DNA of 64,000 nt from PKWO01 sp036384915 (lineage in GTDB: Bacteria > Pseudomonadota > Gammaproteobacteria > Burkholderiales > Burkholderiaceae_D), in assembly GCA_036384915.1 (NCBI GenBank), contig DASVLJ010000062.1, positions 62,001 to 126,000 on the forward strand. The letters are read 5' to 3'. Under the pieces are notes generated by a model. The model was not told the DNA's origin. It saw only the letters and a list, made by a program, of their open reading frames with translations, and ran no database searches. The position numbers and the translations under genes were made by a program. This document shows positions 7,859 through 16,421 of this stretch, one piece after another (the first letter of the stretch is position 1; each line of letters opens with the position of its first letter).

Positions 7859-9010
7859 TTACTTGAACCACAGCCGCATGGAGTCCCAGGCACGGCCAAA
7901 GATGCTGGCCTGGTTGATCTGCTCCAGCGCCAGTACCGGCAACTCGGTCAAGGTCTTGCCATCGGGTTGCACCAGGGCCAGCTTGCCGACCTGGCTACCC
8001 TGGTTGACCGGGGCCACCAGCGGGTCCTTGTGCGTCAACACGGGCTTCAACTTGTCGCCCATGCCCTTGGGCACGGTCAGATAGATGTCGCGGTCGAAGC
8101 CGATCTTGATCTTGTTCGTGCTGCCTTTCCAGACTTCTTCTGTCGCCACGGCTTCGCCCTTGCTATAGAGCTTGACCGTGTCGAAGTTCTGGAAGCCCCA
8201 GTTCAACAGCTTCTGGCTTTCCTGCGAACGCGCTTGGTCCGAGGCCGTGCCGAGCACCACGGCGATCAAACGGCGGTCGCCGCTCTTGCCGTTGGGCCGC
8301 TTGGCCGAGGCGATCATGCAGAAGCCGGCCGCCTCGGTGTGGCCGGTCTTCAAGCCGTCGACGGTCGGATCGAGCCAGAGCAGGCGGTTGCGGTTTTGCT
8401 GGGTGATCTTGTTGTAGGTGAATTCCTTGACCGAATCGATCTTGTAAAAATCGGGGTAGTCGGTGATTTCATGCAGCGCCAGGATCGACAGGTCTTGCGC
8501 CGTCGAATAATTGTCCGGACTGGGCAAGCCATGCGGATTGCTGAAGTGGGTGGCCTTCAAACCCATGCGCTGCGCTTCGGTGTTCATCATGGAGACGAAC
8601 GTGTCTTCGCTGCCGGCCACGGCCTCAGCCAGTGCAACGGCGGCGTCGTTGCCCGATTGGACCATCAAGCCATACAGCAGATCGTTGATCTTGACCGGGG
8701 TGGCCGGGTCGATGAACATCTTCGAGCTGCCAGGGTCGACTTTCCACGCATGCACCGAGACGTTGACCATCTGGTCCAGCGAAACCTTCTTGTCGTGCAC
8801 GGCCTCGAACACGAGGTAAGCGGTCATGATCTTGGTCAGCGAAGCCGGTTCGATGCGCATATCGGGGTTCTGCGAAGCGAGCACCTGCCCGCTGGTGGCA
8901 TCGAGCAGCAGCCAGGACTTGGCCGCGATGGTCGGCGCGGGAACCGTTTGCGCCATGGCGGAAGACGCGCCGAACAGGGCGGCGGCGATCAGTATTGCGA
9001 TTTTTTTCAT
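7859..9010 (-). CDS. dacC: D-alanyl-D-alanine carboxypeptidase (PBP5/6 type)
   Basis: This 383-residue S11 peptidase trims the terminal D-Ala from peptidoglycan pentapeptides. It has a signal peptide (1-20) and all three active-site motifs: SLTK with Ser57 and Lys60, SGN at 119-121, and KTG at 221-223. A PBP5-type beta-sandwich domain follows (about 280-360). An amphipathic C-terminal helix (RAWDSMRLWFK) would anchor the protein to the outer face of the inner membrane. I place the start at the ATG at 9010 where the signal peptide begins; the frame extends further upstream without support. dacA is an equally acceptable name. Confidence 0.96.
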   Translation of the reverse strand: MKKIAILIAAALFGASSAMAQTVPAPTIAAKSWLLLDATSGQVLASQNPDMRIEPASLTKIMTAYLVFEAVHDKKVSLDQMVNVSVHAWKVDPGSSKMFIDPATPVKINDLLYGLMVQSGNDAAVALAEAVAGSEDTFVSMMNTEAQRMGLKATHFSNPHGLPSPDNYSTAQDLSILALHEITDYPDFYKIDSVKEFTYNKITQQNRNRLLWLDPTVDGLKTGHTEAAGFCMIASAKRPNGKSGDRRLIAVVLGTASDQARSQESQKLLNWGFQNFDTVKLYSKGEAVATEEVWKGSTNKIKIGFDRDIYLTVPKGMGDKLKPVLTHKDPLVAPVNQGSQVGKLALVQPDGKTLTELPVLALEQINQASIFGRAWDSMRLWFK

Positions 9011-9125
9011 GGAATGTCTGCGTAGCCGTAGTCCCCGCAAGGGGCGGCAAAGAATTAAGCTGGTGTGATTATAACTTGGGCAAGCCCGCATACCCGGCAA
9101 AAACGGGTGCGGGCTGTTCGATACT

Positions 9126-9773
9126 TCAGTCGGCGCTTGGTTCCCGCCACAAGGCCATGACATATTTCTTGATCAATGGCATCTCTCCGTGCAGGAAATG
9201 CCCGGCACCAGGGACGACGATGACGGGCAGCTTTTGCGGCCGCGCCCAATCGAATACGTCCGACAGCAAGATGACGTCATCCAGCTCGCCATGGATCAAA
9301 ATGGTGTTCGATGGGACATTTCCCATTGCCCAAGGGCCTGCAGCCGCGCCGACCAGGGCCATACGCTTGGCAGGTTTGCCCTGCGCCGTCAGGCGGCGCT
9401 GCAACTCGGCCTGCACGAAGGTGCCGAAGGAGAAGCCGCCCAAGGCTTCCAGCGGCAGGCCGGGAAAGCGCCGCTCCATTTCCTCGACCAGCAGGGCCAT
9501 GTCGTCGGTCTCGCCGCGGCCTTCATCGTGCACGCCTTCCGAGCCGCCTACGCCGCGGAAATTCATCCGCGCCGTGGCGAAACCCAGGCTGACGAAGGCG
9601 CGCATCAAGGTGTGGACGATCTTGTGATGCATCGTGCCGCCACCGCCGCGCAAGGGATGGGGGTGTGCCACGAGGGCGATGCCGACGGGGTGCGGGAACT
9701 GGTTTGTGTTCGGCAGGTCGAGCAGGCATTCGAGCTTACCTGCCTCGCCCTGGATGGTGAAGGTCTGGGCCAT
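9126..9773 (-). CDS. Alpha/beta hydrolase
   Basis: The 215-residue protein resembles the small COG2945-type alpha/beta hydrolases. The nucleophile elbow is GGFSFG with Ser115, the acid is probably Asp165 or Asp166 in GELDDVI, and the base is His192 in PGAGHFLHG. An early HPHP motif followed by RGGGGTMHHK is typical of this subgroup. The substrate is unknown, and an esterase or thioesterase activity is possible. No signal peptide is visible. It follows the ferredoxin-like gene directly on the same strand with a one-base gap, so the two are probably cotranscribed. Confidence 0.88.
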   Translation of the reverse strand: MAQTFTIQGEAGKLECLLDLPNTNQFPHPVGIALVAHPHPLRGGGGTMHHKIVHTLMRAFVSLGFATARMNFRGVGGSEGVHDEGRGETDDMALLVEEMERRFPGLPLEALGGFSFGTFVQAELQRRLTAQGKPAKRMALVGAAAGPWAMGNVPSNTILIHGELDDVILLSDVFDWARPQKLPVIVVPGAGHFLHGEMPLIKKYVMALWREPSAD

Positions 9774-9774
9774 G

Positions 9775-10092
9775 CTATATCTTCAAGCGTTCGACGACCT
9801 TGCCGCCGATCAGGTGCGAATCGATGATTTCGTCGATGTCGGAAGTATCGACGAAGGTGTACCAGGTCCCTTGCGGATAGACCACCATCACCGGGCCTTC
9901 TTCGCAGCGGTCGAGGCACCCGGCCTTGTTGATGCGGATCTTGCCCTGGCCGTTCAAGTCGAGTTGCTTGATGCGCTTCTTGGCGTGCTCCTGCGCCGCC
10001 TGCGCGCCGCGGTCCATGCAGCAGGGCCGGCCGTCTTCGCGCGTATTCATGCAAAAGAACACGTGTTGCTTGTAGTAGGAATCGTCGCTCAT
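9775..10092 (-). CDS. Thioredoxin-like [2Fe-2S] ferredoxin
   Basis: The product of about 105 residues matches the COG3411-type thioredoxin-fold ferredoxins, which carry a [2Fe-2S] cluster. Ligand cysteines are visible in HVFFCMN, RPCCMDRGA and AGCLDRCEEGP. I chose the ATG at 10092 (MSDDSYYKQHVFFC) over a GTG 42 bases upstream because homologues begin close to this point. The redox partner is unknown. The downstream hydrolase gene is one base away. Confidence 0.88.
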   Translation of the reverse strand: MSDDSYYKQHVFFCMNTREDGRPCCMDRGAQAAQEHAKKRIKQLDLNGQGKIRINKAGCLDRCEEGPVMVVYPQGTWYTFVDTSDIDEIIDSHLIGGKVVERLKI

Positions 10093-10143
10093 CGGGTATG
10101 CGGAGAATGCTTCGTTCAAAGCGACATGATACACCGCCGGGAT

Positions 10144-11280
10144 TTACACCGTCCTGCGCATCTGCTTGTGCAGTAGGAACCATAAGGCGAAAACCGGCCA
10201 CCACAGCGACAGGAATTGCGCCGCGCCGAAGAAATTGAGGAATTGTCCTTGTACCCAGGTCTGCAGCGTGGCGACGAAATACGGGTTGCTCGGCGCCAGG
10301 TTGGCCGCCGTCATGGCCAGCAGGAGCAGCAGCACCGCCAAGCGTTTTTGCGTCCTGGGGCGCGTCAGCACCAGGCCTGCCAGCAAGAGCAAGCCGACCG
10401 CGATGCCGGTAGCGGCCCCGGGCGTGAGCCAGGCAAAGGCTTTTTCCGGGCCGAACGAGATGGCGCCCGCCAGCAGCTTGACCGATAGCGCGGCCAGGAC
10501 CAGCAGCAGCGTCAGCATCGCTCGGGGCGCCTCCTTGTGCAACACGCTGAGAAAGGTCAGCAAGGCGCCGCACAGGCCGGCCGCGGTGATGAAGGTTTCG
10601 GTGAGCCAGTATTGCTCTATGCTCAATTCGCGTCCGCCGCGCAACAGCTCACCGAGATCGACCGGGGTCTCGAACCACGCCGTCAGCCAGTCCGAGAGCA
10701 CGGGCAGCATCCGCCCTTGGCCGAACAGGTATTCCTGCGGATAGATTTGCGCCAGCGGCCACAGGGCCATCACGATCAGGCCGCGCCCGGCCACCGGCAG
10801 AAACCAGCTTTCGCGCAACTGCAGGAAGCGGCTTTCTTCCAGTAAAACCGGCGTAAGCAGGGTGCCGGCGACGGCGCCGATGGCCGCACCCATGCTGTTG
10901 GTGAGCAGGTCGACATTCGAGGCTACGCGGCTTGGGAGATAAGTTTGTACCGCCTCCATCGTGCCCGATACCAGCGCGGCGCAGAGGACGGCGGCGATAG
11001 CGGCAGGCCAGCGCCGCAGATGCGGGTATAAGGCGCACACGAGGAACATGCCGAGCGGCGCGTAGCCCGCGACATTGATCGCCAGGTCGAACCAGGTCCA
11101 ATAGCGCGGCCAAGGCGCCCACAGGTAAGCCAGCGGCGAGACGCCCAGATCGCGCCAGCCGGTGAAGGGGAACCAGCTGGCGTAGACGATCAGCAAGGCA
11201 TAGGCCAGCAAGCCTGCGCGCGCGAACGGGGAGGCGCTGGCTTGTGCGTTCTTGCCGGCCGGTAGCGGAGCCGTCTTCAT
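10144..11280 (-). CDS. VanZ-like family membrane protein
   Basis: This 378-residue inner-membrane protein has a VanZ-like N-terminal domain: YASWFPFTGWR, then the membrane segment INVAGYAPLGMFL and the family segment VSGTMEAVQTYLPSRVASNVD. At least four more hydrophobic segments follow in the C-terminal half, ending in a short basic tail. VanZ of Enterococcus gives low-level teicoplanin resistance by an unknown route, and the function of this broad family is otherwise undefined. Its start overlaps the stop of the upstream lipoprotein gene, so it may belong to the MCE transport operon. Confidence 0.85.
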   Translation of the reverse strand: MKTAPLPAGKNAQASASPFARAGLLAYALLIVYASWFPFTGWRDLGVSPLAYLWAPWPRYWTWFDLAINVAGYAPLGMFLVCALYPHLRRWPAAIAAVLCAALVSGTMEAVQTYLPSRVASNVDLLTNSMGAAIGAVAGTLLTPVLLEESRFLQLRESWFLPVAGRGLIVMALWPLAQIYPQEYLFGQGRMLPVLSDWLTAWFETPVDLGELLRGGRELSIEQYWLTETFITAAGLCGALLTFLSVLHKEAPRAMLTLLLVLAALSVKLLAGAISFGPEKAFAWLTPGAATGIAVGLLLLAGLVLTRPRTQKRLAVLLLLLAMTAANLAPSNPYFVATLQTWVQGQFLNFFGAAQFLSLWWPVFALWFLLHKQMRRTV

Positions 11281-11897
11281 CAGGACTGGGGGTTCGTATC
11301 GAGATGCAGACCGGCGATCCAGCGGATGATGTCGGCTATCGCCAGATCGCCGGCGCGCGCGAGCGCTCTTGCGCCGCCGGCGGCGTCGGCCGATTGCGCA
11401 TCTTCCTGCTCCACGATGGTGGTCTGCGCCAGCAGCTTGCGTCCGTCGAACATGGAGACGCGCAAGGCCACACGGCCGCTGCTGTGGTCGGCGCGGTCGA
11501 ATTGCTGGGTGAAATCTTCCGCTTCGGTGCGCAGGGTCAGTGTCACGTTTTGGGCCGCATCCCTGGATGAGAGAACGCGTCCGCCCGCTTCGGCAATGCG
11601 CATCTTCAGGCGCTGTTCGAGCAATTGCATGGGCGGCGCCACCCAGCGGCTGTTGGCATAGGAATGGAGCTGGTGTTCGTCGGCGTAGTTCAGACGGTAC
11701 AGCATGCCGCTATTATCGAGCCAGGAAGGCACGTTGGGAGCGGCCACCATCATCGGCGGCAGTGCGGTCGGCTGCAGCGCCGGCGTCGCTGCGCCGAAAT
11801 CGAATGCGGTTTGCGTCGGAGCATGGCCGGCGAACGAGCAGGCTGTGAGCAAGAGTGCGGTCAGTACGAGAGGGAAAAGTTTGCGCATGGTTATCAT
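11280..11897 (-). CDS. ABC-type transport auxiliary lipoprotein (PqiC/YmbA-like)
   Basis: The 205-residue precursor has a lipobox LLLTACSF, so it is an exported lipoprotein, probably outer-membrane. The rest resembles the ABC transport auxiliary component family, the PqiC-type partners of MCE proteins: LDNSGMLYRLNYAD and WVAPPMQLLEQRL early, RVALRVSMFDGRKLLAQ late. It is the last of four coupled genes (permease, ATPase, MCE protein, lipoprotein). Its first ATG overlaps the MCE stop codon by one base; a second in-frame ATG lies nine bases further in. Confidence 0.88.
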   Translation of the reverse strand: MITMRKLFPLVLTALLLTACSFAGHAPTQTAFDFGAATPALQPTALPPMMVAAPNVPSWLDNSGMLYRLNYADEHQLHSYANSRWVAPPMQLLEQRLKMRIAEAGGRVLSSRDAAQNVTLTLRTEAEDFTQQFDRADHSSGRVALRVSMFDGRKLLAQTTIVEQEDAQSADAAGGARALARAGDLAIADIIRWIAGLHLDTNPQS

Positions 11898-12829
11898 TAT
11901 TTTGCCGGGGCGGTAAAGCCGGGTTCGCCCGGGCCTGGTGCAGGGTTGGTGCCGAACAGCAGGCTTTGCGGATGCGCATCGATATGGTCCAGCGTGCGGT
12001 TCGCCGAGCGCAGCGAAGATTGCATGTCATGCGCCAAAGGCAGCATCTGGTCCTGGAAATCGCTCGCCGCGCCGCTGACTTGGTCCGCTGCGTTCGTGAT
12101 GCGCTCTACGGCGCCGCCAGGCGCTTGCAGGCTGTTGCTCAAGCGGTTCAGGTTGTCGGACAGGGCGCGCGTATCGTCGGACAATTTTTTGAACGAAGCC
12201 AGCGTCTGTTCAGTTTGCCTGGTCAATGCCGGCAGCTTGTCCAGCGTGGGCTGCAGCTTGTCCGGTATGCGTTCGATCTTATTGGCGGCGCGGCTGACAT
12301 TGTCGATCGCCGCCATCGCCGCCTGCTGGTTCTTCGGCGCAAGCAGGGTGTTGAAGCGCTCGGTCAATTGCTCGGTCTTTTCCAGGATGGCCAGGCCTTT
12401 TTCCTGTAGTGTTTCGAGCAGGCTTTCACGCATCTCTATGCGTGCGATATCGTTGGCGCTGCTTTGCAATTTCTCGGGATTGCTGCCGTCGTCGTCGAGC
12501 TGGACATAGGCCAGCCCCGTTACGCCCTGGTAAGCCAGCGAGCCATAAGTCGATCTGGTGATCGGCGTATCGGGGCGCACGCCCAGCAGCACCACGATCT
12601 GACCCGGCACCTTGGGATCGAAGTGGATCGCTTCGACGCGCCCGACGTCAAGCCCGCGGTAACGCACCGCAGCCTGCGGATTCAGGCCGGGCATGGGATG
12701 CTTGGTCACCATCTCATAGGGTACGCGGCCCACCTTGTCGTGGTTGAACCAGATTGCGATCAGGACGGCGGCGACCAGCAACAACAAAGTGAACAATCCC
12801 GCCACCAGGGCGTGGGCCTTATTTTCCAT
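11897..12829 (-). CDS. MlaD-family MCE protein
   Basis: The 310-residue protein has one N-terminal membrane anchor (about 7-28) and a single MCE domain (about 40-120; GLNPQAAVRYRGLDVGRVEAI). A long helical region follows (about 130-280) with heptad-like stretches around FNTLLAPKNQQ and ALSDNLNRLSNSL. MCE proteins form periplasmic hexameric rings or tubes that carry lipids between the membranes. The permease and ATPase genes immediately upstream and the lipoprotein gene downstream complete a four-part importer or exporter resembling Mla/Pqi systems. The lipid and direction are not shown by the sequence. Confidence 0.92.
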   Translation of the reverse strand: MENKAHALVAGLFTLLLLVAAVLIAIWFNHDKVGRVPYEMVTKHPMPGLNPQAAVRYRGLDVGRVEAIHFDPKVPGQIVVLLGVRPDTPITRSTYGSLAYQGVTGLAYVQLDDDGSNPEKLQSSANDIARIEMRESLLETLQEKGLAILEKTEQLTERFNTLLAPKNQQAAMAAIDNVSRAANKIERIPDKLQPTLDKLPALTRQTEQTLASFKKLSDDTRALSDNLNRLSNSLQAPGGAVERITNAADQVSGAASDFQDQMLPLAHDMQSSLRSANRTLDHIDAHPQSLLFGTNPAPGPGEPGFTAPAK

Positions 12830-12831
12830 GC

Positions 12832-13623
12832 TTATTTCCCATGACTCTCTTTCTTGTTATTGAGCGCCTGCATGGCGCGCCTGCCGCGCGCACCGAGAAA
12901 GAACTCTGCGATGAAGGGATGCCGCACCTCCACGACTTCCGCCGCCGTGCCCAGCGCGATGAATCTTCTGTCGGCCAGCACGGCGATGCGGTCCGCCAGC
13001 TCGAACAGCGTATCGAGGTCATGCGTGACCATCACCGCGGTCAGCTTCAACTCACGGCGCAAGGCCAGGATCAACTCGACGAAACTCTCCGAGCGGCTCG
13101 GGTCGAGCCCGGCGGTCGGCTCATCGAGGAACAGCAGCTCCGGCTCAAGCACCAGCGCCCGCGCCAAGGCGACGCGCTTGACCATGCCTCCCGAAAGATC
13201 CGCCGGCATCTTCAGGCCGTCTTGCGGCGTAAGGCCCACCATCTGCAACTTCAAGTGCACGGTGTCGCGTATCAAATCGTAAGGCAGGACGCGCAATTCG
13301 CGCAGCGGTTGCGCAACGTTGTCAAAGGCATTGAGCGCGGAAAAAAGGGCGCCGTGCTGAAACAACATGCCCCAACGGTTACGCAACAAACGCAATTGGC
13401 GCGATGCCGCTCGATGCACGTCCTTGCCGAATATTTCGACCACGCCGTTTGCAGGTTGTTCCAAGCCCAGCATCTGTCGCAACAGCGTGGTCTTGCCCGC
13501 TCCCGAGCCGCCTACGATCGCCATGACTTCGCCTTGCCTGACTTCAAGATCGAGGTCTTCATGCACCACGGTCGCGCCGTAAGCCGTGGTGAGCTTGCTG
13601 ATGCGGATGACGGGCTCGCTCAT
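12832..13623 (-). CDS. ABC transporter ATP-binding protein of the MCE system (MlaF-like)
   Basis: This 263-residue ATPase has Walker A GGSGAGKTT, signature LSGGMVKRVALARAL, Walker B LLFLDEPTAGLDP and the switch histidine in VTHDLDTL. The combination of MVKR after the signature and FFLGARG near the end resembles the MlaF branch. The start is the ATG ending at 13623, which overlaps the permease stop codon as ATGA; the frame continues upstream only as a shadow. It powers the MCE lipid transporter together with the flanking genes. Confidence 0.95.
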   Translation of the reverse strand: MSEPVIRISKLTTAYGATVVHEDLDLEVRQGEVMAIVGGSGAGKTTLLRQMLGLEQPANGVVEIFGKDVHRAASRQLRLLRNRWGMLFQHGALFSALNAFDNVAQPLRELRVLPYDLIRDTVHLKLQMVGLTPQDGLKMPADLSGGMVKRVALARALVLEPELLFLDEPTAGLDPSRSESFVELILALRRELKLTAVMVTHDLDTLFELADRIAVLADRRFIALGTAAEVVEVRHPFIAEFFLGARGRRAMQALNNKKESHGK

Positions 13624-14768
13624 TGATAACCCGTATTGCTGAAAATGATGGCGAAGATGGCATCGGCCACGATCACTGCCGTAATCGCCGTGACCACCGA
13701 TTGTGTCGTGCCTTGGCCCAGGCTTTCGGTATCGGGCTTGATGCGCAAGCCGAAATGGCAGGCGACAAGCGCGATCAGGCTGCCGAACACCACGCCTTTG
13801 GCGAGGCCGATCCAATAATTAACCAGCGGCACGGCATCGGGCAGCTTGCCAACGAAATAGAGCGGCGAGAAGTTGAGTTGGACGCGCGCTGCGATCATGC
13901 CGCCCGTCAAGGCCATCGCATCGGTCCAGATCACGAGCAGGGGCATGGACAAGGCCAGCGCCAGCGCGCGCGGCAGCACCAGGCGGAAGCCGTGCGGCAT
14001 GCCCATCACCAGCATGGCATCGAGTTCCTCGGTCACGCGCATGACGCCCAGTTGTGCCGTGATGGCCGAACCGGAGCGGCCTGCCACGAGGATCGCGGCC
14101 AGCAAGGGCCCGAGTTCGCGGATGATGCTCATGCCCAGGATATTGACCAGAAACACGTCGCCGCCGAAGCTGTGCAACTGTTGTGCCGAGAGATAGGACA
14201 GCACCACGCCGATCAGGATGCCGACCAGGGCTGTGATGCCGAGCGCGCGATAGCCGATGTGATAAATGTTGGCCGAGATCTCGCGCCATGGACCGAGCCG
14301 AGGTGCCGACGCGAAGCGCAGCAAGTCGAGCGACAGCTGTCCGATCAGCGCAAGGGAATCGACGAGATGGCTCCGAATGGCGCCCGACACCTGGCGCGCA
14401 CGGTGCCAGGCCCAGACGAAGAAGCCGGGCGCCGCATCCGTCTTCGGCTGCGCCGCATCCTGTGCCATCTCTTGTGCCTGTTCTATCGTGGCAAACAGGT
14501 TTTCATGCTGCGGATTCAAGGTCAATTGCGCCGGCCGCCTGCGGCCCCAGGCATTCCACAACCATTGCGCGCCGATATGGTCGAGCGCTTCGATCTGCGA
14601 CAGGTCCCAGCGCGCTTCAATGCGGCGCGGCGTGCGCTGCATGGTCTGGCCCAGCAGGACGACCGCGTCGCCCTCAGCCAATGCATGCACATGCCAGACG
14701 CCCGTGGCGCGAATCACCAGGGGATCCTGTTGAGAGACGGCAAGCGACGGCGGCGCGTAATTCGGCAT
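13620..14768 (-). CDS. MCE-system permease with N-terminal STAS domain (MlaE-like)
   Basis: The 382-residue protein joins a STAS-like cytoplasmic domain (about 10-105; WDLSQIEALDHIGAQWLW) to an MlaE permease domain (about 130-380). The permease motif SIIRELGPLLAAILVAGRSG is clearly visible. Several transmembrane helices follow. In Mla systems of the E. coli type the STAS protein MlaB is a separate subunit, so this is a fusion that puts the ATPase-regulating module on the permease. The ATG at 14768 is preferred over an upstream TTG. It is the first gene of the four-gene operon and is divergent from birA. Confidence 0.93.
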   Translation of the reverse strand: MPNYAPPSLAVSQQDPLVIRATGVWHVHALAEGDAVVLLGQTMQRTPRRIEARWDLSQIEALDHIGAQWLWNAWGRRRPAQLTLNPQHENLFATIEQAQEMAQDAAQPKTDAAPGFFVWAWHRARQVSGAIRSHLVDSLALIGQLSLDLLRFASAPRLGPWREISANIYHIGYRALGITALVGILIGVVLSYLSAQQLHSFGGDVFLVNILGMSIIRELGPLLAAILVAGRSGSAITAQLGVMRVTEELDAMLVMGMPHGFRLVLPRALALALSMPLLVIWTDAMALTGGMIAARVQLNFSPLYFVGKLPDAVPLVNYWIGLAKGVVFGSLIALVACHFGLRIKPDTESLGQGTTQSVVTAITAVIVADAIFAIIFSNTGYQ

Positions 14769-14814
14769 CCGGGAAGTGTAAGCGAGAATCCATAGCGCGG
14801 ACAATGCCGTTACA

Positions 14815-15624
14815 ATGCATCACATGTCACAGTTATTTCCCTCCTCCCTTTCTCCCGGGAATATTGCCGCGCGACGAGATGCGCACGCGCGCCGCGTCGC
14901 CATCAAGGTGGTGGCTGAAACCGGTTCCACCAATGCGGATCTGTTGGCTGCTGCCGCGCAATTGCGCGAGCCCACGCTCCTGATTGCCGAAAACCAGACG
15001 GCTGGGCGCGGCCGCGCCGGGCGCAGTTGGCAATCCGAACCCGGCGCCACGCTGACGTTTTCGCTGGCCTGGAAGTTCGACTTGCCGCCGCAAGCCCTGG
15101 TCGGCTTGCCGCTTGCCGTCGGCACGGTGATCGCCGAAACCTTGGCGCGTTTCGACGTCGATGCGCGCCTGAAGTGGCCCAACGATGTCTTGCTCGGGCG
15201 CGACAAGATGGCCGGCGTATTGATCGAGACCGCTCCGCTTGCGCAGGGCGAGGCGATCTGGGCCGTGATCGGTATCGGCATCAATGTGGCCATGCCGCAA
15301 ACGCTGGCCGCGCGCATCGACCGTCCCGTCGCCGCGGCATCCAACCTGCGCCTGCGGCGCGAGGAAGTGCTGGCCGTCCTGCTCGACAATCTGTGCACCG
15401 CGCTGGAATCGTTCGCGCAGCATGGCTTTGCAGTATTCGCCGAGCGCTGGAACCAATTGCATGCCTGGCGCGGCTTGCCGGTTGTCGTGGTCGACCATGG
15501 GGAAGTCCTGCAACGCGGCAGTGCCTGGGGCGTGGATGAACAGGGCCAGTTGCTGCTCGATACGGCACGGGGGCGCATCGCCATCGTGGCCGGCGACGTT
15601 TCCCTGCGTGGCGCTGAGGGCTGA
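14815..15624 (+). CDS. birA: Biotin--[acetyl-CoA-carboxylase] ligase, no DNA-binding domain
   Basis: The 269-residue enzyme activates biotin with ATP and attaches it to the carboxyl carrier protein. The catalytic motifs are complete: ETGSTN (about 35-40), GRGRAGRSW (64-72), KWPND (120-124) followed by KMAG with Lys131, and GIGINV. A C-terminal SH3-like domain follows. The N-terminal winged helix of E. coli BirA is absent, so it is a monofunctional ligase and not the biotin-operon repressor. An alternative ATG lies nine bases in. coaX follows one base after its stop codon, a coupled pair common in betaproteobacteria. Confidence 0.95.
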   Translation: MHHMSQLFPSSLSPGNIAARRDAHARRVAIKVVAETGSTNADLLAAAAQLREPTLLIAENQTAGRGRAGRSWQSEPGATLTFSLAWKFDLPPQALVGLPLAVGTVIAETLARFDVDARLKWPNDVLLGRDKMAGVLIETAPLAQGEAIWAVIGIGINVAMPQTLAARIDRPVAAASNLRLRREEVLAVLLDNLCTALESFAQHGFAVFAERWNQLHAWRGLPVVVVDHGEVLQRGSAWGVDEQGQLLLDTARGRIAIVAGDVSLRGAEG

Positions 15625-15625
15625 T

Positions 15626-16387
15626 ATGCTGCTCCTGGTCGACGCCGGCAATACGCGCATCAAATGGGCCCTGGCCGATGCCGGACCCGCCACGCCCTTG
15701 GCCAAATGGAAAAGCGCGGGCTCTGTAGTGCATGGGCAGATCGGCAGCCTTGCTGCTTCATGGGCGGCGCTCGATGCGAGCCGCGTGCTGCTGTCCAACG
15801 TTGCCGGTGCTGCCGTGCACGCCAGCCTCGATAGCATGCTCACTGCACGCGGCCTCAAGCCCGAGTGGCAGACTTCGCAGGCCAAACTGGCGGGGATACG
15901 CAATGGCTACCGTCAACCGGCGCAACTGGGCAGCGACCGCTTTTATTCCTCGATAGGCGCGCATGCCCTCTATCCGGACATGGCGCTCATGGTCGTCACG
16001 TGCGGCACGGCTACCACGATCGACGCGATCACGGAAGACGGCACATTTCGCGGCGGCCTGATCCTGCCGGGTCTCGGCTTGATGGCGGGTGCGCTTGCGC
16101 GCAACACCGCGCAATTGCCCCAGGTCGAAGCCCATGGGGAGGATGTGCTGTTTGCCGACAATACGGAGGAAGCGATCATCGCCGGCTGCATGGCAGCGCA
16201 GGCCGGCGCCATCGAACGCGTCTGGGCCGGTTTTTTGCGCGAATACGGGGAGTGCGAAGCGCTGTGCCTGGTTTCCGGCGGCGCCGGCGCTGCGGTGGCG
16301 GCCCATCTTGCGATCCCGCATCGCGTTGTGGATAATCTGGTCTTGCCCGGCCTGCAGGCTGCCGCCTACATGACCACGCCGCCCTGA
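15626..16387 (+). CDS. coaX: Type III pantothenate kinase
   Basis: This 253-residue ASKHA-fold kinase phosphorylates pantothenate, the first step of coenzyme A synthesis. It has the N-terminal phosphate loop VDAGNTRIKW with Asp6, the central QLGSDRFYSS segment, and VTCGTATTID, which binds substrate and metal. The type III family is feedback-insensitive and depends on a monovalent cation. The start is the ATG right after the birA stop codon, where the conserved N-terminus begins; the frame extends upstream inside birA only as a shadow. Confidence 0.96.
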   Translation: MLLLVDAGNTRIKWALADAGPATPLAKWKSAGSVVHGQIGSLAASWAALDASRVLLSNVAGAAVHASLDSMLTARGLKPEWQTSQAKLAGIRNGYRQPAQLGSDRFYSSIGAHALYPDMALMVVTCGTATTIDAITEDGTFRGGLILPGLGLMAGALARNTAQLPQVEAHGEDVLFADNTEEAIIAGCMAAQAGAIERVWAGFLREYGECEALCLVSGGAGAAVAAHLAIPHRVVDNLVLPGLQAAAYMTTPP

Positions 16388-16421
16388 CAGCCTGCCAAAG
16401 ACGACATATAGCGGACGACAC

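Noticed and set aside
7547..9025. 492-residue open frame antisense to dacC
   Set aside because: dacC shows all three penicillin-binding motifs and a signal peptide; the antisense frame has none.
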